A stretch of DNA of 64,000 bases from Pedobacter metabolipauper (GTDB lineage: Bacteria; Bacteroidota; Bacteroidia; Sphingobacteriales; Sphingobacteriaceae): the NCBI RefSeq assembly GCF_004362715.1, contig NZ_SNYC01000003.1, positions 497,601 through 561,600 of the forward strand, given 5' to 3'. The notes under the pieces were generated by a model, which did no database searches, was not told the DNA's origin, and saw only the letters and a list, made by a program, of their open reading frames with translations. Both the position numbers and the translations under genes were made by a program. Below are positions 35,959-45,269 of this stretch, piece after piece. Within the stretch, counting starts at the first letter, position 1. Each line of letters begins with the position of its first letter.

Positions 35959-36672
35959 ATGATTCCAAAAATTAATTCTGCCGATTATCAGTGTTTCCCG
36001 CTTGGTGATTCTGCAATTGTGCTGGAGTTTGGCAGGGAGATCTCTGTCTCCATCAATACCAGGATCCGGTTAATCTGTGAATGGCTGGATGAATACACTT
36101 TTGAAGGCTTTGTAGATTATGTTCCTGCCTTTACCACAATCACCGTCTATTATGAACCCTGGGTGATCAATTATGATAAACTGGAAGAAATGCTGGACGA
36201 AATGATCTCTGGTATTGGTGAAGAAGATGAAATTACAGCGCGTAGCCCAATAGAGATCCCTGTTTTATATGGTGGTCATTATGGTCCTGACCTCGATGTT
36301 GTAGCCAGGCAATGCCAGCTGACAACAGCTGAAGTGATCCGCATTCACCATGCTGCAGAATACCTGGTTTACATGATCGGTTTTGCACCGGGTTTTCCAT
36401 ATTTAGGCGGGATGGACGAGCGCATTGCTACCCCGCGAAAAGAAACACCCAGGGCGTTAATCCCAGCAGGCTCTGTAGGGATTGCAGGTAAGCAAACCGG
36501 GATTTATCCGATAGAAACACCGGGAGGATGGCAGATCATCGGACAAACTCCATTGCAATTGTTTAATATTGACAGGGAGGTTCCTGCATTGTTAAAAGCT
36601 GGCGACCGCATTCGGTTCATTTCGGTTACAGAACAGGAATTCATTCAAATAAAAAAAGAAAATGGGCATTAA
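35959..36672 (+). CDS. pxpB: 5-oxoprolinase subunit B
   Basis: 237 residues, KipI-like/CT_C_D domain. Marks are YQCFPLGDSAIVLEFG at the start, VPAFTTITVYYEPW, IEIPVLYGGHYGPDLD, YMIGFAPGFPYLGGMD, and IGIYPIETPGGWQIIGQT-like segment near 180 (GKQTGIYPIETPGGW). With PxpC it forms the ATP-dependent complex that helps open 5-oxoproline to glutamate. It overlaps pxpC by 11 bp, implying translational coupling. This is the first gene of a four-gene operon (35959-39559). Confidence 0.93.
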   Translation: MIPKINSADYQCFPLGDSAIVLEFGREISVSINTRIRLICEWLDEYTFEGFVDYVPAFTTITVYYEPWVINYDKLEEMLDEMISGIGEEDEITARSPIEIPVLYGGHYGPDLDVVARQCQLTTAEVIRIHHAAEYLVYMIGFAPGFPYLGGMDERIATPRKETPRALIPAGSVGIAGKQTGIYPIETPGGWQIIGQTPLQLFNIDREVPALLKAGDRIRFISVTEQEFIQIKKENGH

Positions 36673-37618
36673 AGTGCTTAAAGGTGGTTTATTAAGCACC
36701 ATACAAGACTTGGGAAGGTTTGGTTACCAAAAGGACGGTATTGTGGTAAGCGGCGCTATGGATCTGCTCGCCTTACGGATCGGTAATCTCTTAGTCGGTA
36801 ATGCTGAATCTGAAGCAGGTTTGGAAATCACGTTGCTGGGTCCATCACTTTTCTTTGAAGCTGATCAGCGGATAGCAATAACCGGTGCTGATCTGTCGCC
36901 GGCCATTGACGGCATGCCGGTAGGAATGTGGCGCCCATTACGGATAGCTAAAGGATCAACATTGTCTTTTGGAAAACCCATTGACGGCTGCCGAAGCTAT
37001 TTAGCCGTATCCGGCGGCTTTGATATCCCGCTTGTGCTGAACAGTTATGCTACCTATCTGAATGGAAAATTTGGTGGCCATGAAGGAAGGGCACTAAAAA
37101 CCGGAGATACTTTATCCTTTAAACGGAATAACCAGCCATCTTCAGGAAAGATCAACTGGAAAGCAGATCTGAAACTCTATCCAGATCTGAAAACACGGGC
37201 CATACGGGTTATTGAAGGGCCGGAGATCAATCTTTTCAGTGAAGAAAGTATTGCTGCATTTTTTACATCCGAATTTAGGATCAGCACCGCTGCCGACCGC
37301 ATGGGCTATCGCCTGGAAGGACAGCAGCTAAAGTGGACGGCCAGCCAGGATCTGCTTTCTTCTGCAGTCACTTTTGGTACGATACAGGTTCCGGCACAAG
37401 GTGATCCAATTATTCTGATGGCTGATCATCAAACCACTGGTGGTTATCCAAGAATCGCGCAGGTCATTAGCTGTGACCTTACACTGCTGGCACAAATGAG
37501 GCCGGGTGATGTATTTAAATTCGAATTAATTACCTTAGCCAGGGCACATGAATTGCTGATCCTGCGGGAGCAACAGCTTAAACAACTTAAACAAACCATC
37601 GCATTTAAATATGAATAA
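36662..37618 (+). CDS. pxpC: 5-oxoprolinase subunit C (biotin-dependent-carboxyltransferase-like)
   Basis: 318 residues, KipA-like/CT_A_B domain. Typical sequences are [58 protein letters not shown] and [18 protein letters not shown]. It is the partner of PxpB; the name biotin-dependent carboxyltransferase reflects the fold, not this role. Start overlaps pxpB by 11 bp and stop overlaps pxpA by 8 bp. The gene order B-C-A is a common arrangement. Confidence 0.93.
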   Translation: MGIKVLKGGLLSTIQDLGRFGYQKDGIVVSGAMDLLALRIGNLLVGNAESEAGLEITLLGPSLFFEADQRIAITGADLSPAIDGMPVGMWRPLRIAKGSTLSFGKPIDGCRSYLAVSGGFDIPLVLNSYATYLNGKFGGHEGRALKTGDTLSFKRNNQPSSGKINWKADLKLYPDLKTRAIRVIEGPEINLFSEESIAAFFTSEFRISTAADRMGYRLEGQQLKWTASQDLLSSAVTFGTIQVPAQGDPIILMADHQTTGGYPRIAQVISCDLTLLAQMRPGDVFKFELITLARAHELLILREQQLKQLKQTIAFKYE

Positions 37619-38390
37619 GACTTTTACGGCAGACCTGAATTGCGATATGGGAGAGGGCTTTGGCGCTTATGATATGGGGAATGATGAAGCGATCATGCCC
37701 TTTGTCTCTTCTGTAAATATTGCATGTGGCTTTCATGCAGGTGATCCATCGGTGATGAAGAGAACGGTTCGGTTAGCCCTTAAGCATGGATTGGCTATAG
37801 GCGCACATCCGGGTTTGCCAGACCTCCAGGGATTTGGCAGAAGGGAACTGGCTATTTCTCCGGAAGAAGCGTACGACCTGGTTGTCTATCAAACCGGGGC
37901 TTTAAATGCATTTGTTCAAACTGAAGGCGGTAGGTTAAAACACGTTAAGCCACATGGTGCACTATACAACATGGCTGCAAAGAACAAAGAGCTTTCTGAC
38001 GCCATAGCTGAAGCGGTTTATAATATTGATCCGAACCTGGTCCTTTATGGCCTTTCGGGCAGTGAACTGATTCGTTCAGGAATAAATGCCGGGTTAAATG
38101 TAGCCAACGAGGTTTTTGCCGACCGTACCTACCAGCAGGATGGAAGCCTGACTCCCAGAAGATCGGCTAATGCACTGATCACTGACCATCATACGGCCAT
38201 TTCACAGGTCATCCGAATGATAAAAGATGGAAATGTTCAATCTGAGCAGGGCGTGCCGGTTTTTATTCAGGCAGATACCATCTGTATACATGGTGATGGT
38301 AAATTTGCAGTTGAATTTGCACAGCAGATTTACGCTGCCTTTCAGCAGGAAGGAATTCAAATAAAGGCTTTTAGTCCTAAGCAGCAATGA
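37611..38390 (+). CDS. pxpA: 5-oxoprolinase subunit A (LamB/YcsF family)
   Basis: 259 residues, LamB/YcsF. Conserved metal-binding and active-site segments are [65 protein letters not shown] and ADTICIHGD. Together with PxpB and PxpC it converts 5-oxoproline, an unavoidable damage product of glutamine and glutamate, to glutamate in the cytoplasm. It overlaps pxpC by 8 bp and the transporter by 4 bp (ATGA). Confidence 0.95.
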   Translation: MNKTFTADLNCDMGEGFGAYDMGNDEAIMPFVSSVNIACGFHAGDPSVMKRTVRLALKHGLAIGAHPGLPDLQGFGRRELAISPEEAYDLVVYQTGALNAFVQTEGGRLKHVKPHGALYNMAAKNKELSDAIAEAVYNIDPNLVLYGLSGSELIRSGINAGLNVANEVFADRTYQQDGSLTPRRSANALITDHHTAISQVIRMIKDGNVQSEQGVPVFIQADTICIHGDGKFAVEFAQQIYAAFQQEGIQIKAFSPKQQ

Positions 38391-39559
38391 AAATAAAAAA
38401 TAACAGAACAGCCATAGCAGGAGCGGCATTCCTGATGGCCACGTCAGCAATCGGACCTGGTTTTTTAACCCAGACTACCGTATTTACCCAATCCCTTGGT
38501 GCAAGTTTTGGATTCGTGATCCTAACGTCTATTATCATAGATATGGGTGTACAGCTTAATATCTGGCGGATCATTGCAATTTCAGAAAAGCGGGCACCGG
38601 ATATTGCGAATTTACTGTTACCCGGATTGGGCAGTTTCATTTCACTGCTTATTATTTTGGGCGGACTGGCTTTCAACATCGGTAACATTGCAGGTTCCGG
38701 ACTTGGACTAGAGGCACTAACCGGAATTTCCGTAACAACAGGAGCGGTGCTATCGGCCTTAATGGCCATTGCAATCTTCCTGATCAAAGAAGCGGGTAAA
38801 GCCATGGACCGCTTTGCACAGGCTATGGGTTTTATCATGATCATTGCCATCATTTACATCGCCATAAGCTCGGCACCACCTATTGCTGAAGCGGCACTAA
38901 GAACCGTAGTTCCTTTAAAAATAGATCTGATGACCATTGTAACGCTTGTTGGAGGTACTGTAGGTGGTTATATCACGTTCTCCGGTGGTCACCGTTTATT
39001 AGATGCAGGTATCAAGGGAAAAGAAGCCTTGCCAGAAGTGAGCAAAAGTGCTGTAATGGGAATCTCTGTAGCTTCTATTGTACGGATCTTCTTATTCCTT
39101 GCTTCGTTGGGTGTGGTTGCGAAAGGACTGAGTATTGCCGCAGATAATCCAACGGCATCTGTGTTTCAGCTTGCTGCCGGAAATTTGGGTTACCGGCTTT
39201 TTGGCCTGGTTATGTTCTCAGCAGCCATCACATCGGTCATTGGATCGGCTTATACTTCCGTTTCCTTTATCAAATCCTTTAGTCCTAAAATTGAAAAGAA
39301 TGAGAATAAATTTATTATTGGCTTTATACTGGCTTCAACACTGATCTTTATCCTGGTGGGGCGGCCAATCAAAGTATTGATCATGGCTGGCGTAGTCAAT
39401 GGCTTCATTTTGCCCATCACTTTGGCAACCATTTTATTCGCAGCATATAAAACGAGGATCGTAGGTGATTATAAGCATCCGCTTTGGCTAACCATTTTTG
39501 GGATTCTGGTGGTTTGCGTGATGACTTACATGAGTGGAAAAGTTTTAATAAATTTATAA
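38387..39559 (+). CDS. NRAMP-like transporter of the pxp operon
   Basis: 390 residues, about 11 transmembrane helices. [20 protein letters not shown] in TM1 and [21 protein letters not shown] in TM3 resemble the NRAMP/APC fold. The canonical metal motif of TM1 (DPGN) is replaced by GPGF, so classical Mn/Fe transport is doubtful. A similar NRAMP-like gene (ycsG) neighbours pxpA in Bacillus subtilis, so transport of 5-oxoproline or a related compound is a reasonable inference. The ATGA overlap with pxpA indicates coupling. Confidence 0.85.
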   Translation: MKIKNNRTAIAGAAFLMATSAIGPGFLTQTTVFTQSLGASFGFVILTSIIIDMGVQLNIWRIIAISEKRAPDIANLLLPGLGSFISLLIILGGLAFNIGNIAGSGLGLEALTGISVTTGAVLSALMAIAIFLIKEAGKAMDRFAQAMGFIMIIAIIYIAISSAPPIAEAALRTVVPLKIDLMTIVTLVGGTVGGYITFSGGHRLLDAGIKGKEALPEVSKSAVMGISVASIVRIFLFLASLGVVAKGLSIAADNPTASVFQLAAGNLGYRLFGLVMFSAAITSVIGSAYTSVSFIKSFSPKIEKNENKFIIGFILASTLIFILVGRPIKVLIMAGVVNGFILPITLATILFAAYKTRIVGDYKHPLWLTIFGILVVCVMTYMSGKVLINL

Positions 39560-39618
39560 AAATATTTAAGAATTTATAGTTATATTGTATTAACTTATAA
39601 TTTTTTGTTGTATATAAT

Positions 39619-39930
39619 ATGAAAAACTGGGAATTAAGCAGTGGCTATATCTTTAGCATTGAGCAAGCTGGAAGACGCATCATATTGTGTGTTTATAAAG
39701 ATGACAATTTATTGGTATGCCGTAGGGAGTATTTACTTCAGGTGAAAAGATCTATAGAAGATCCTGATGTCAGCAGGTTGTTTGCTGGCCGTTTAAAGTT
39801 GTTTAAGTTTGGACCAGACCTTCATATAGAATCGCAGGGCCAGTATATAGGAACAATTTCGGTGGATGAATTTGAAGAGGAAGTTGATGTATTAATTTTT
39901 GCATCAAAGGAAACGCAGCCAGAAATCTGA
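39619..39930 (+). CDS. Small protein of unknown function
   Basis: 103 residues, no signal peptide. The sequence is mixed alpha/beta with GYIFSIEQAGRRIILCVYKDD and LKLFKFGPDLHIESQGQYIG suggesting a small beta sheet, and an acidic end (FEEEVDVLIF). I do not recognise a family. It follows the pxp operon by 59 bp of AT-rich DNA, without a clear promoter, and ends in a hairpin. Codon use and open length support a real gene, but evidence is modest. Confidence 0.55.
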   Translation: MKNWELSSGYIFSIEQAGRRIILCVYKDDNLLVCRREYLLQVKRSIEDPDVSRLFAGRLKLFKFGPDLHIESQGQYIGTISVDEFEEEVDVLIFASKETQPEI

Positions 39931-39939
39931 TTCTGGCTG
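39916..39939. terminator. Hairpin between the small unknown gene and ndh
   Basis: CAGCCAGAA (39916-39924) and TTCTGGCTG (39931-39939) form a perfect 9-bp stem around ATCTGA. It overlaps the stop codon of the small gene and lies 46 bp from the end of the convergent ndh. U-tracts are weak (TAAATAA one way, CGTTTCCTTT the other). Confidence 0.55.
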
Positions 39940-39984
39940 TAAATAACTGCTATTGAGGATGCAGAACGCGGAATTGAAAAATGA

Positions 39985-41262
39985 CTAATCGTGTCTTTTT
40001 TGTCCTGGCCGAATAATTAATCTTAGTGTCGGATCATTCGTTACAAAGCTCCAGAACCAGTTAAATGCAAGTTTACCTTTATTTCTAAAGCCGGCAATGG
40101 GAATGATGTGGATAAATAACCATACAATCCAGGCAAAGAAGCCTTTAAAGAAACCTTTTTTAGGCAAATCTACCACTGCCTTATATTTGGCAATAATGGC
40201 CATACTTCCCTTATTGTTATATTTAAAAGCTTTTAAAGGCATACCTTCAGCGATGTTAACGAGGTTATGTGCCAGCAATTTACCTTGCTGTATCGCTACC
40301 TGGGCCAGCTGAGGATGTCCGTTTGGAAAGTCTACGTCGGTATTTTGGAAACTCTGATCGCCAATTGCGAAGATATTTTCAGTTCCCTTAACCTTATTAT
40401 ATTCATCAACGAGGATTCTTCTGCCACGGGTAATTGAATCGGCTGGTAAACCGGGAGCCTCCCTGGCAACTACCCCTGATGCCCAGATCAGTGTTGCAGA
40501 ATTGATGGCTTCTCCATTATTCAAAATTACTTTATCGTCTACATAGTCCTTAACCAAGGTATTCAGCTGTACTTTTACCCCAAGCTTAAGCAAAACTTTA
40601 AGGGCTTCCTCCTGCGATTTTTTGCTCATGGGTCCGAGCAGGGATTCACCACCATCCACCAAATAGATATTACCGGTTCCGCGTTGTGCGGTCGGATAAT
40701 CCTTTGCACCAATATTTGCGCCCATTTCAGCCATCATACCAGCAATTTCCACACCGGTTGGGCCTCCGCCTGCAATTACAATATTTCCAAGTCTTTCTTT
40801 CTCACGGATGCTTGTAGAGCGTGTTGCTTCTTCCAGTTGTAAAAGGACATGGTTTCTTAAATGCAGCGCATCATCAATGGTTTTCATTGGTAAGGCATGT
40901 TCCTTTACATTTTCCATCCCAAAATAATTGGTTTCTGTACCCATGCCCAGAACGAGATAGTCATATTTTAGCGTTCCGCTGTCGGTTTCAATACTGTTGT
41001 CTTGTGTATCTATGTTTAATAAATGGCCCATGAAATAGCTGAGATTTGCTTTTTCCTGGAACATTCTCCGAAAGGGATAGCTAATGTTGGAGGCTTCAAT
41101 AAATGCAGTAGAAACCTGATATAACAACGGAGGGAAGAAGTGATAATTGTTCTTATCAACCAATACAACCTGGTAGTACTGGTTATTTGCTAATTTTTTT
41201 GCGAGGTTAAGTCCGGCAAAACCACCGCCTACAATTATCACTCTTTTTACAGATGCCTTCAT
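39985..41262 (-). CDS. ndh: Type II NADH dehydrogenase
   Basis: 425 residues. FAD-binding VIIVGGGFAGLNLAKKLA at the N-terminus, the second dinucleotide fold VIAGGGPTGVEIAGMMAEMG (about residue 165) for NADH, and AIGDQSFQNTD at the FAD end are all intact. The C-terminal hydrophobic segment FFAWIVWLFIHIIPIAGF anchors it at the membrane. It passes electrons from NADH to menaquinone without pumping protons. It is a single-gene unit on the minus strand, with a roughly 225-bp divergent region upstream. Confidence 0.93.
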   Translation of the reverse strand: MKASVKRVIIVGGGFAGLNLAKKLANNQYYQVVLVDKNNYHFFPPLLYQVSTAFIEASNISYPFRRMFQEKANLSYFMGHLLNIDTQDNSIETDSGTLKYDYLVLGMGTETNYFGMENVKEHALPMKTIDDALHLRNHVLLQLEEATRSTSIREKERLGNIVIAGGGPTGVEIAGMMAEMGANIGAKDYPTAQRGTGNIYLVDGGESLLGPMSKKSQEEALKVLLKLGVKVQLNTLVKDYVDDKVILNNGEAINSATLIWASGVVAREAPGLPADSITRGRRILVDEYNKVKGTENIFAIGDQSFQNTDVDFPNGHPQLAQVAIQQGKLLAHNLVNIAEGMPLKAFKYNNKGSMAIIAKYKAVVDLPKKGFFKGFFAWIVWLFIHIIPIAGFRNKGKLAFNWFWSFVTNDPTLRLIIRPGQKRHD

Positions 41263-41467
41263 ATTAAATAAACCATCCAGCTTTTTAAATGTTTTAGCTT
41301 TCTTAGAAAGTACATCAGCACTGAAGTTCTATGCAATATTAAGATATTAACTATAGAAGGCGTTCCAGAAGCGCAAAAAATAAATTAAATCCATAAATAA
41401 TTAAGAAATGGGGGACTGGAAATTCAAATTTTGTTTTTCTTTAGTGCTAAGAAACGAGGAATAATGT

Positions 41468-41475
41468 ATTTTTGC
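41468..41475 (+). promoter_or_regulatory. -7 element (TATTTTTG)
   Basis: TATTTTTG matches TAnnTTTG and precedes the ATG at 41488 by 12 bp. A strict TTG at -33 is missing (TTTAG at about 41441-41445). Confidence 0.45.
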
Positions 41476-41487
41476 AGAAAATAGATT

Positions 41488-41835
41488 ATGAGTACAGTAA
41501 ATATAATACCAGAATATACCGACTACAAAGCATTTTATGAGCAGGCAGTTCTTCCATTAAAGGAGAAAAATCCGGAGTATATCAGGCTTGATGGCAAATT
41601 GAAAGGGTCAACCCGGAATGTAAGTGCCTATTTTTGGTATAAAGAGAAAAAATGGAAAGTTGATGCCGATACTTACATTGATCGTTTAAAACTGGCATAC
41701 GAATCGGTTAATACAAATGAAGAACCTTTCATCATCAAGAATAGAAGAGACGGTAAGAGTCAGGAATTGACCATTGCTGGTCAGCCGGTAAGGGATAACA
41801 AGTTCTACGTTTACCTGGCCTCTCCAATTAAATAG
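41488..41835 (+). CDS. Small cytoplasmic protein of unknown function
   Basis: 115 residues, hydrophilic, no signal peptide. It begins STVNIIPEYTDYKAFYEQAVL and continues with KLKGSTRNVSAYFWYKEKKW and a C-terminal beta segment (ELTIAGQPVRDNKFYVYLASP). I do not recognise a family. It has a plausible promoter and stands alone between ndh (divergent) and the response regulator gene (convergent), 69 bp away. Confidence 0.6.
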   Translation: MSTVNIIPEYTDYKAFYEQAVLPLKEKNPEYIRLDGKLKGSTRNVSAYFWYKEKKWKVDADTYIDRLKLAYESVNTNEEPFIIKNRRDGKSQELTIAGQPVRDNKFYVYLASPIK

Positions 41836-41904
41836 CGCAATCCTGTTAGACGCAATAAGCAGTTTAGTGACTCTTAGCTGATTGTAGATCAGAGAATTGA
41901 TTCC

Positions 41905-42540
41905 TTACAACTCAATGAGTTTATTCTTGATCGCATACAGGACCAATCCGACACGGTTTTTAACATTAAGCTTTACAAACAGGTTATCCCGGTATCCATC
42001 CACTGTTCGCATGCTGACAAACATTTTGTCAGCAATTTCCTTATAGGTAAGCTCAGAGCTCGCCAGTTTCAGGAATTCCTTTTCCCGTGCATTTAGCTTA
42101 ACGTCTTCAGAAGGCTTATAAAAACTCTCTGCCATATAGCGTGATACAAAAGGAGGGAAGTAAACATTGTTTCCGGCAACGGCATCCAGTGCAGCTTTAA
42201 ACTCTGAAGGTTCAGAATCCTTAAGTAAATAACCTTTAACACCGGTTTTTATCAGAGACAGAACAGATTCAGCATCATCCATCATGGAGAGTACAATCAC
42301 ATGTACATCCGGGTAATGTTCTTTGATCCATTCGGAGGTTTGATGGCCGCCCATTACCGGCATATTCAAGTCTAACAGTACGATTTGAGGTTTAAACTTC
42401 GGACTGATCTTTTTGCAGAACTCTTCACCGCTTCCGGCTTCAAACAGCACTTCATATTCCGGAAAGGTAGCGATCAGCGATGCAATACCCTGTCTGAAAA
42501 GACGATGATCATCAACAAGGGACAGGGTTATCTTATTCAT
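41905..42540 (-). CDS. NarL/FixJ-type response regulator
   Basis: 211 residues. The receiver domain has DDHRLFRQGIA with acidic residues at 10-11, phospho-acceptor Asp57 in IVLLDLNMPVMGG, and KGYLLKD. The C-terminal LuxR helix-turn-helix is LNAREKEFLKLASSELTYKE followed by IADKMFVSMRTVDGYRDNLF. It binds DNA on phosphorylation. It lies 136 bp downstream of a NarL-type histidine kinase gene on the same strand, its likely partner. Targets are not known; the divergent envelope operon at 44.9 kb is one candidate. Confidence 0.95.
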   Translation of the reverse strand: MNKITLSLVDDHRLFRQGIASLIATFPEYEVLFEAGSGEEFCKKISPKFKPQIVLLDLNMPVMGGHQTSEWIKEHYPDVHVIVLSMMDDAESVLSLIKTGVKGYLLKDSEPSEFKAALDAVAGNNVYFPPFVSRYMAESFYKPSEDVKLNAREKEFLKLASSELTYKEIADKMFVSMRTVDGYRDNLFVKLNVKNRVGLVLYAIKNKLIEL

Positions 42541-42676
42541 TGGAGTATAATTGGTTTTTATGGTTTTGAAATTCTCTTTTTTGATAGTCTTTAATGCACC
42601 TAATGGGACAGCGCTAACTTTAGATTCTCAACTTTAGTTTTATCTTATATATGTGACCGTCACACTTGTACTTATG

Positions 42677-43480
42677 TTAGTTTAATTCTAATTTTTCTGG
42701 ATTAATCTCCATCACTAAAATTGTTTTGCAGCCTTTTCCAGGCCTGCTGTTCACTTCAATAACTGCATTGATCAACTCTGCACGCTGCCGCATGTTTAAC
42801 AAGCCCGAACCTTCAGAATTCAGGTTTGAAGCGTCAAATCCTTTTCCATTATCGCTAACAGTTAAGGTAAATAAATTAAAGGAATAGTTCAAATTTATTA
42901 TCAATGTATTGGATTCAGCATGTTTAAGAGAATTATTAATGATCTCCTGGAAAATCCTATAAATGATTAAATCATTTTGAGCGTTAAAGCCATATGGTGT
43001 ACCATTTACGGTGAGCGTTGTTTCAATGATCCCACTTCGGTTAATTCGCCCAACCTCATCGGCAATCGCCTTATTCAAGCCTTCTTTCTTTATTTTTTCA
43101 AAGCTTAAACTTTTAGAAAGGTCCCGCAGGTCGTTGATCACTTCAGAAACCAGGTTCACACTTTCTTCAATTTTAAGTTGTTTATCTTCGGTATTTAATT
43201 TAGCAGCAGTACCCAGGGATAATTTTACAAAGGATAAAACCTGTCCGATGTTATCATGAATTTCCCTGCTGATGTTATTCAGGGTCTGCTCCTGAATCTC
43301 CAGTTTGGTTTGCAGCAGTTGTTTCTCATAGTTTTCGGCAAGTTCATCTCTCTTTTTATTCAGGATCTTCTTTTTACGGACAAAGATCATGAAAAAGAGG
43401 ACGGTAAATACTGAAAGAATGAGGATTACAGTCGTTGCAATTACTATTGCGATGATGATTTCTTTATCGGCTTCTTCCAT
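42677..43480 (-). CDS. NarL-type sensor histidine kinase
   Basis: 267 residues: one N-terminal transmembrane helix (about 9-33), a coiled coil (about 38-70), HisKA_3 dimerisation domain with ISREIHDNIGQVLS (His75) and an HATPase domain with VSDNGKGFD and GSGLLNMRQRAEL. It has almost no extracytoplasmic part, so it probably takes its signal from a membrane partner. The gene upstream, overlapping by 37 bp, encodes a multi-pass membrane protein, an obvious candidate sensor. Likely phosphorylates the response regulator at 41905-42540. Confidence 0.93.
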   Translation of the reverse strand: MEEADKEIIIAIVIATTVILILSVFTVLFFMIFVRKKKILNKKRDELAENYEKQLLQTKLEIQEQTLNNISREIHDNIGQVLSFVKLSLGTAAKLNTEDKQLKIEESVNLVSEVINDLRDLSKSLSFEKIKKEGLNKAIADEVGRINRSGIIETTLTVNGTPYGFNAQNDLIIYRIFQEIINNSLKHAESNTLIINLNYSFNLFTLTVSDNGKGFDASNLNSEGSGLLNMRQRAELINAVIEVNSRPGKGCKTILVMEINPEKLELN

Positions 43481-44103
43481 AAAATAAGGGCAATAGAAAT
43501 TGTAGTATACAAAATGATACTCAGATACCTGGGGATTAGCCTATACAATGGGGTATCAAATAAAGTAAGATTGTGCAGTTGGATATAATTATAGAGTGCG
43601 AGGCAGATGGTGATTCCGGCATAGAATAGCAGGAGTGAGAACGCAATCAGTATACCGGATACATTGTGCCTTTCGTTGGATAAGGTATCTGTTTTTAGAT
43701 ATTCATAGAAATAAAGACAGGCGAATGTGACCTGGAAAATACCGCCAATGGAAATGATATTGTTGTTTAATATGGTAAAAGAGGTGAATGCGAAGTAAAT
43801 TAACGCAAACAGGATATAGCCAATTGCCAGTATTTTTATTGCCTTCTTGTGGCTTGTTAATGTCGAAAAGTTATAGATGATAAATGCATAGAAGCCCTGG
43901 GAAATGAGGTTTGAGATGTTATAGATCCATCCGGTAGATGGGCTGTAGTTAAAGTGTATGTATTTAGCGGAAAGTTCAATAACCAGGATATAGAACAGGT
44001 AGGGTACAAACCCGATTAAAAAAGAATTTTTAAGCTTGCCGATGCACAGAAGTGCAGTCAGCAAGCTTAAAAATTCAAAGTAATGTTGTATGCTTAAAGT
44101 CAT
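43444..44103 (-). CDS. Multi-pass membrane protein, putative sensor partner
   Basis: 219 residues with six or seven hydrophobic helices (for example LIGFVPYLFYILVIELSA, ILAIGYILFALIYFAFTSF and LLFYAGITICLALYNYI) and only short loops, ending in a basic tail (WKKPIKKSSSQ). I do not recognise a named family; proteins of this look accompany small NarL-type kinases in Bacteroidota. It overlaps the kinase gene by 37 bp and its ATG shares one base with the preceding stop (TAATG), so all are translated together. Confidence 0.7.
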   Translation of the reverse strand: MTLSIQHYFEFLSLLTALLCIGKLKNSFLIGFVPYLFYILVIELSAKYIHFNYSPSTGWIYNISNLISQGFYAFIIYNFSTLTSHKKAIKILAIGYILFALIYFAFTSFTILNNNIISIGGIFQVTFACLYFYEYLKTDTLSNERHNVSGILIAFSLLLFYAGITICLALYNYIQLHNLTLFDTPLYRLIPRYLSIILYTTISIALILWKKPIKKSSSQ

Positions 44104-44630
44104 TATGGATAGATTTCACCAAGGTTGTAAGGATCAACTTTAACGCTGTCTGTTTTAATCAAGTCTGTTGGCTTTAAATAAGCAGGCCCGCCTTTAAAGT
44201 AAGGGCATATGAAAATTGTAATTCTATTTAGTTTCTTATAATCTCTATTTGCGTATACATCCAGTGTCGGTTTGTCATATTTTCCCAAGCTAAATGCAAT
44301 AGAGTCAACATTTGCGATATCATCTAATTTATTTAACCATTTTAATAGTTTAACTTTCTCAAACTTAACACCATTTGTTCGTGGTAATTTAGATGGATCA
44401 CAGTCGATATAATCTTGCATACATTTGGCGGCTAAATCATACCTAACTGGTTGGTTAAAGCCTTCTGTTGTTTCAAATTTGTCGATAGCTAATGCTGATG
44501 TATCCGTTAATGATTTATTCACCGCTGTGCTGTCTTCGCTAGTGGTTTGTTTTTTGTCTGATTTACAGGCTTGCATGCTCATCATGGCTACCATGACAAG
44601 TGCAAATAGAATTGTTGTTTTCTTTATCAT
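44103..44630 (-). CDS. Lipoprotein of unknown function
   Basis: 175 residues. The signal ends in VAMMSMQACKSDKKQ (lipobox Cys about 22), so it is anchored in the envelope. The mature part contains KCMQDYIDCDPSKLPRTNGV, VKLLKWLNKLDDIANVDSIA and FSLGKYDKPTLDVYANRDYK, alpha/beta in look, without known motifs. It is first in the four-gene unit with the membrane protein, kinase and response regulator, so it may feed a signal to them. The divergent promoter region is shared with the SLATT-protease operon. Confidence 0.65.
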   Translation of the reverse strand: MIKKTTILFALVMVAMMSMQACKSDKKQTTSEDSTAVNKSLTDTSALAIDKFETTEGFNQPVRYDLAAKCMQDYIDCDPSKLPRTNGVKFEKVKLLKWLNKLDDIANVDSIAFSLGKYDKPTLDVYANRDYKKLNRITIFICPYFKGGPAYLKPTDLIKTDSVKVDPYNLGEIYP

Positions 44631-44683
44631 TATGAGTTTGTTTGTTTCCGTAAAACTATCAAATATTAACTGAAGTTGTATGG

Positions 44684-44714
44684 GTGTTTTTCACGTATTT
44701 CCGGTAAAAAACAC
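44684..44714. repeat. Inverted repeat in the divergent intergenic region
   Basis: GTGTTTTT (44684-44691) and AAAAACAC (44707-44714) form an 8-bp inverted repeat separated by 15 bp, about 54 bp upstream of the lipoprotein ATG. Spacing of about two helical turns centre to centre would suit a dimeric regulator. Confidence 0.4.
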
Positions 44715-44839
44715 GGTGGTAATTCCCGCTATTTAACTATACCGCAACCCATTCCTAATCCTCAATTTTGGAATGGTGTAAGGTTCTGATCTGCAAATTG
44801 CGATTGGTTCCAAACAAATTAGGTGTGTAAGCTCAGTAT

Positions 44840-44878
44840 GGTCTTGCTGTTATTGATGATTGGATAACAGCAAAGACC
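44840..44878. repeat. Long hairpin upstream of the SLATT-protease operon
   Basis: GGTCTTGCTGTTAT (44840-44853) pairs with ATAACAGCAAAGACC (44864-44878) over 14 bp with one bulged base and a 10-nt loop. It ends 34 bp before the first ATG of the operon. There is no U-tract on either strand, so an operator or a structured mRNA leader is likelier than a terminator. Confidence 0.65.
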
Positions 44879-44912
44879 AACACTGAAATATAGTTATTTA
44901 AAATCAACTCAG

Positions 44913-45269
44913 ATGCAAAAAGTAAATGTTAAGTATGAGCTTCAGCTCGATGCAACGGTCAGAAATATCCAGCTGACTTTTATGAACACCCATATAGATT
45001 ATGCTGGTGATAAAAAAGGCAGTAACTATTCAGGCAAAGTTTCCAATATACAGGCAGATTCTATGCTGAAGATCTACATGTTCCTTGCAGGGGCTACCGG
45101 TAACTGGAAACTTCAGGTATGGGTACGTGATCTGGATGAACACCAAAATGAGTGTGGCGATTGGAGACCGCTTAAAGGCAATAACAATGGATTGTTTGAA
45201 GGTGCCATCCAAACCAGGAATACCTTAAACAATTTTTACCCGATAAAAAAAAATGAAGTTCCTGCTTAA
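44913..45269 (+). CDS. Small beta-rich protein, first gene of the SLATT-protease operon
   Basis: 118 residues, no signal peptide, so probably cytoplasmic. The sequence alternates polar and hydrophobic residues (VKYELQLDATVRNIQLTFMN, SMLKIYMFLAGATGNWKLQV, WVRDLDEHQNECGDWRPLKG), pointing to a compact beta sandwich. I recognise no family. Its last 17 bp overlap the start of the protease gene, so the two are translationally coupled and their products probably act together, perhaps as regulator or inhibitor of the protease (inference). Confidence 0.65.
   Translation: MQKVNVKYELQLDATVRNIQLTFMNTHIDYAGDKKGSNYSGKVSNIQADSMLKIYMFLAGATGNWKLQVWVRDLDEHQNECGDWRPLKGNNNGLFEGAIQTRNTLNNFYPIKKNEVPA

Noticed and set aside
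44840..44878. Hairpin as an intrinsic terminator
   Set aside because: No U-tract on either strand and no convergent transcript to stop.
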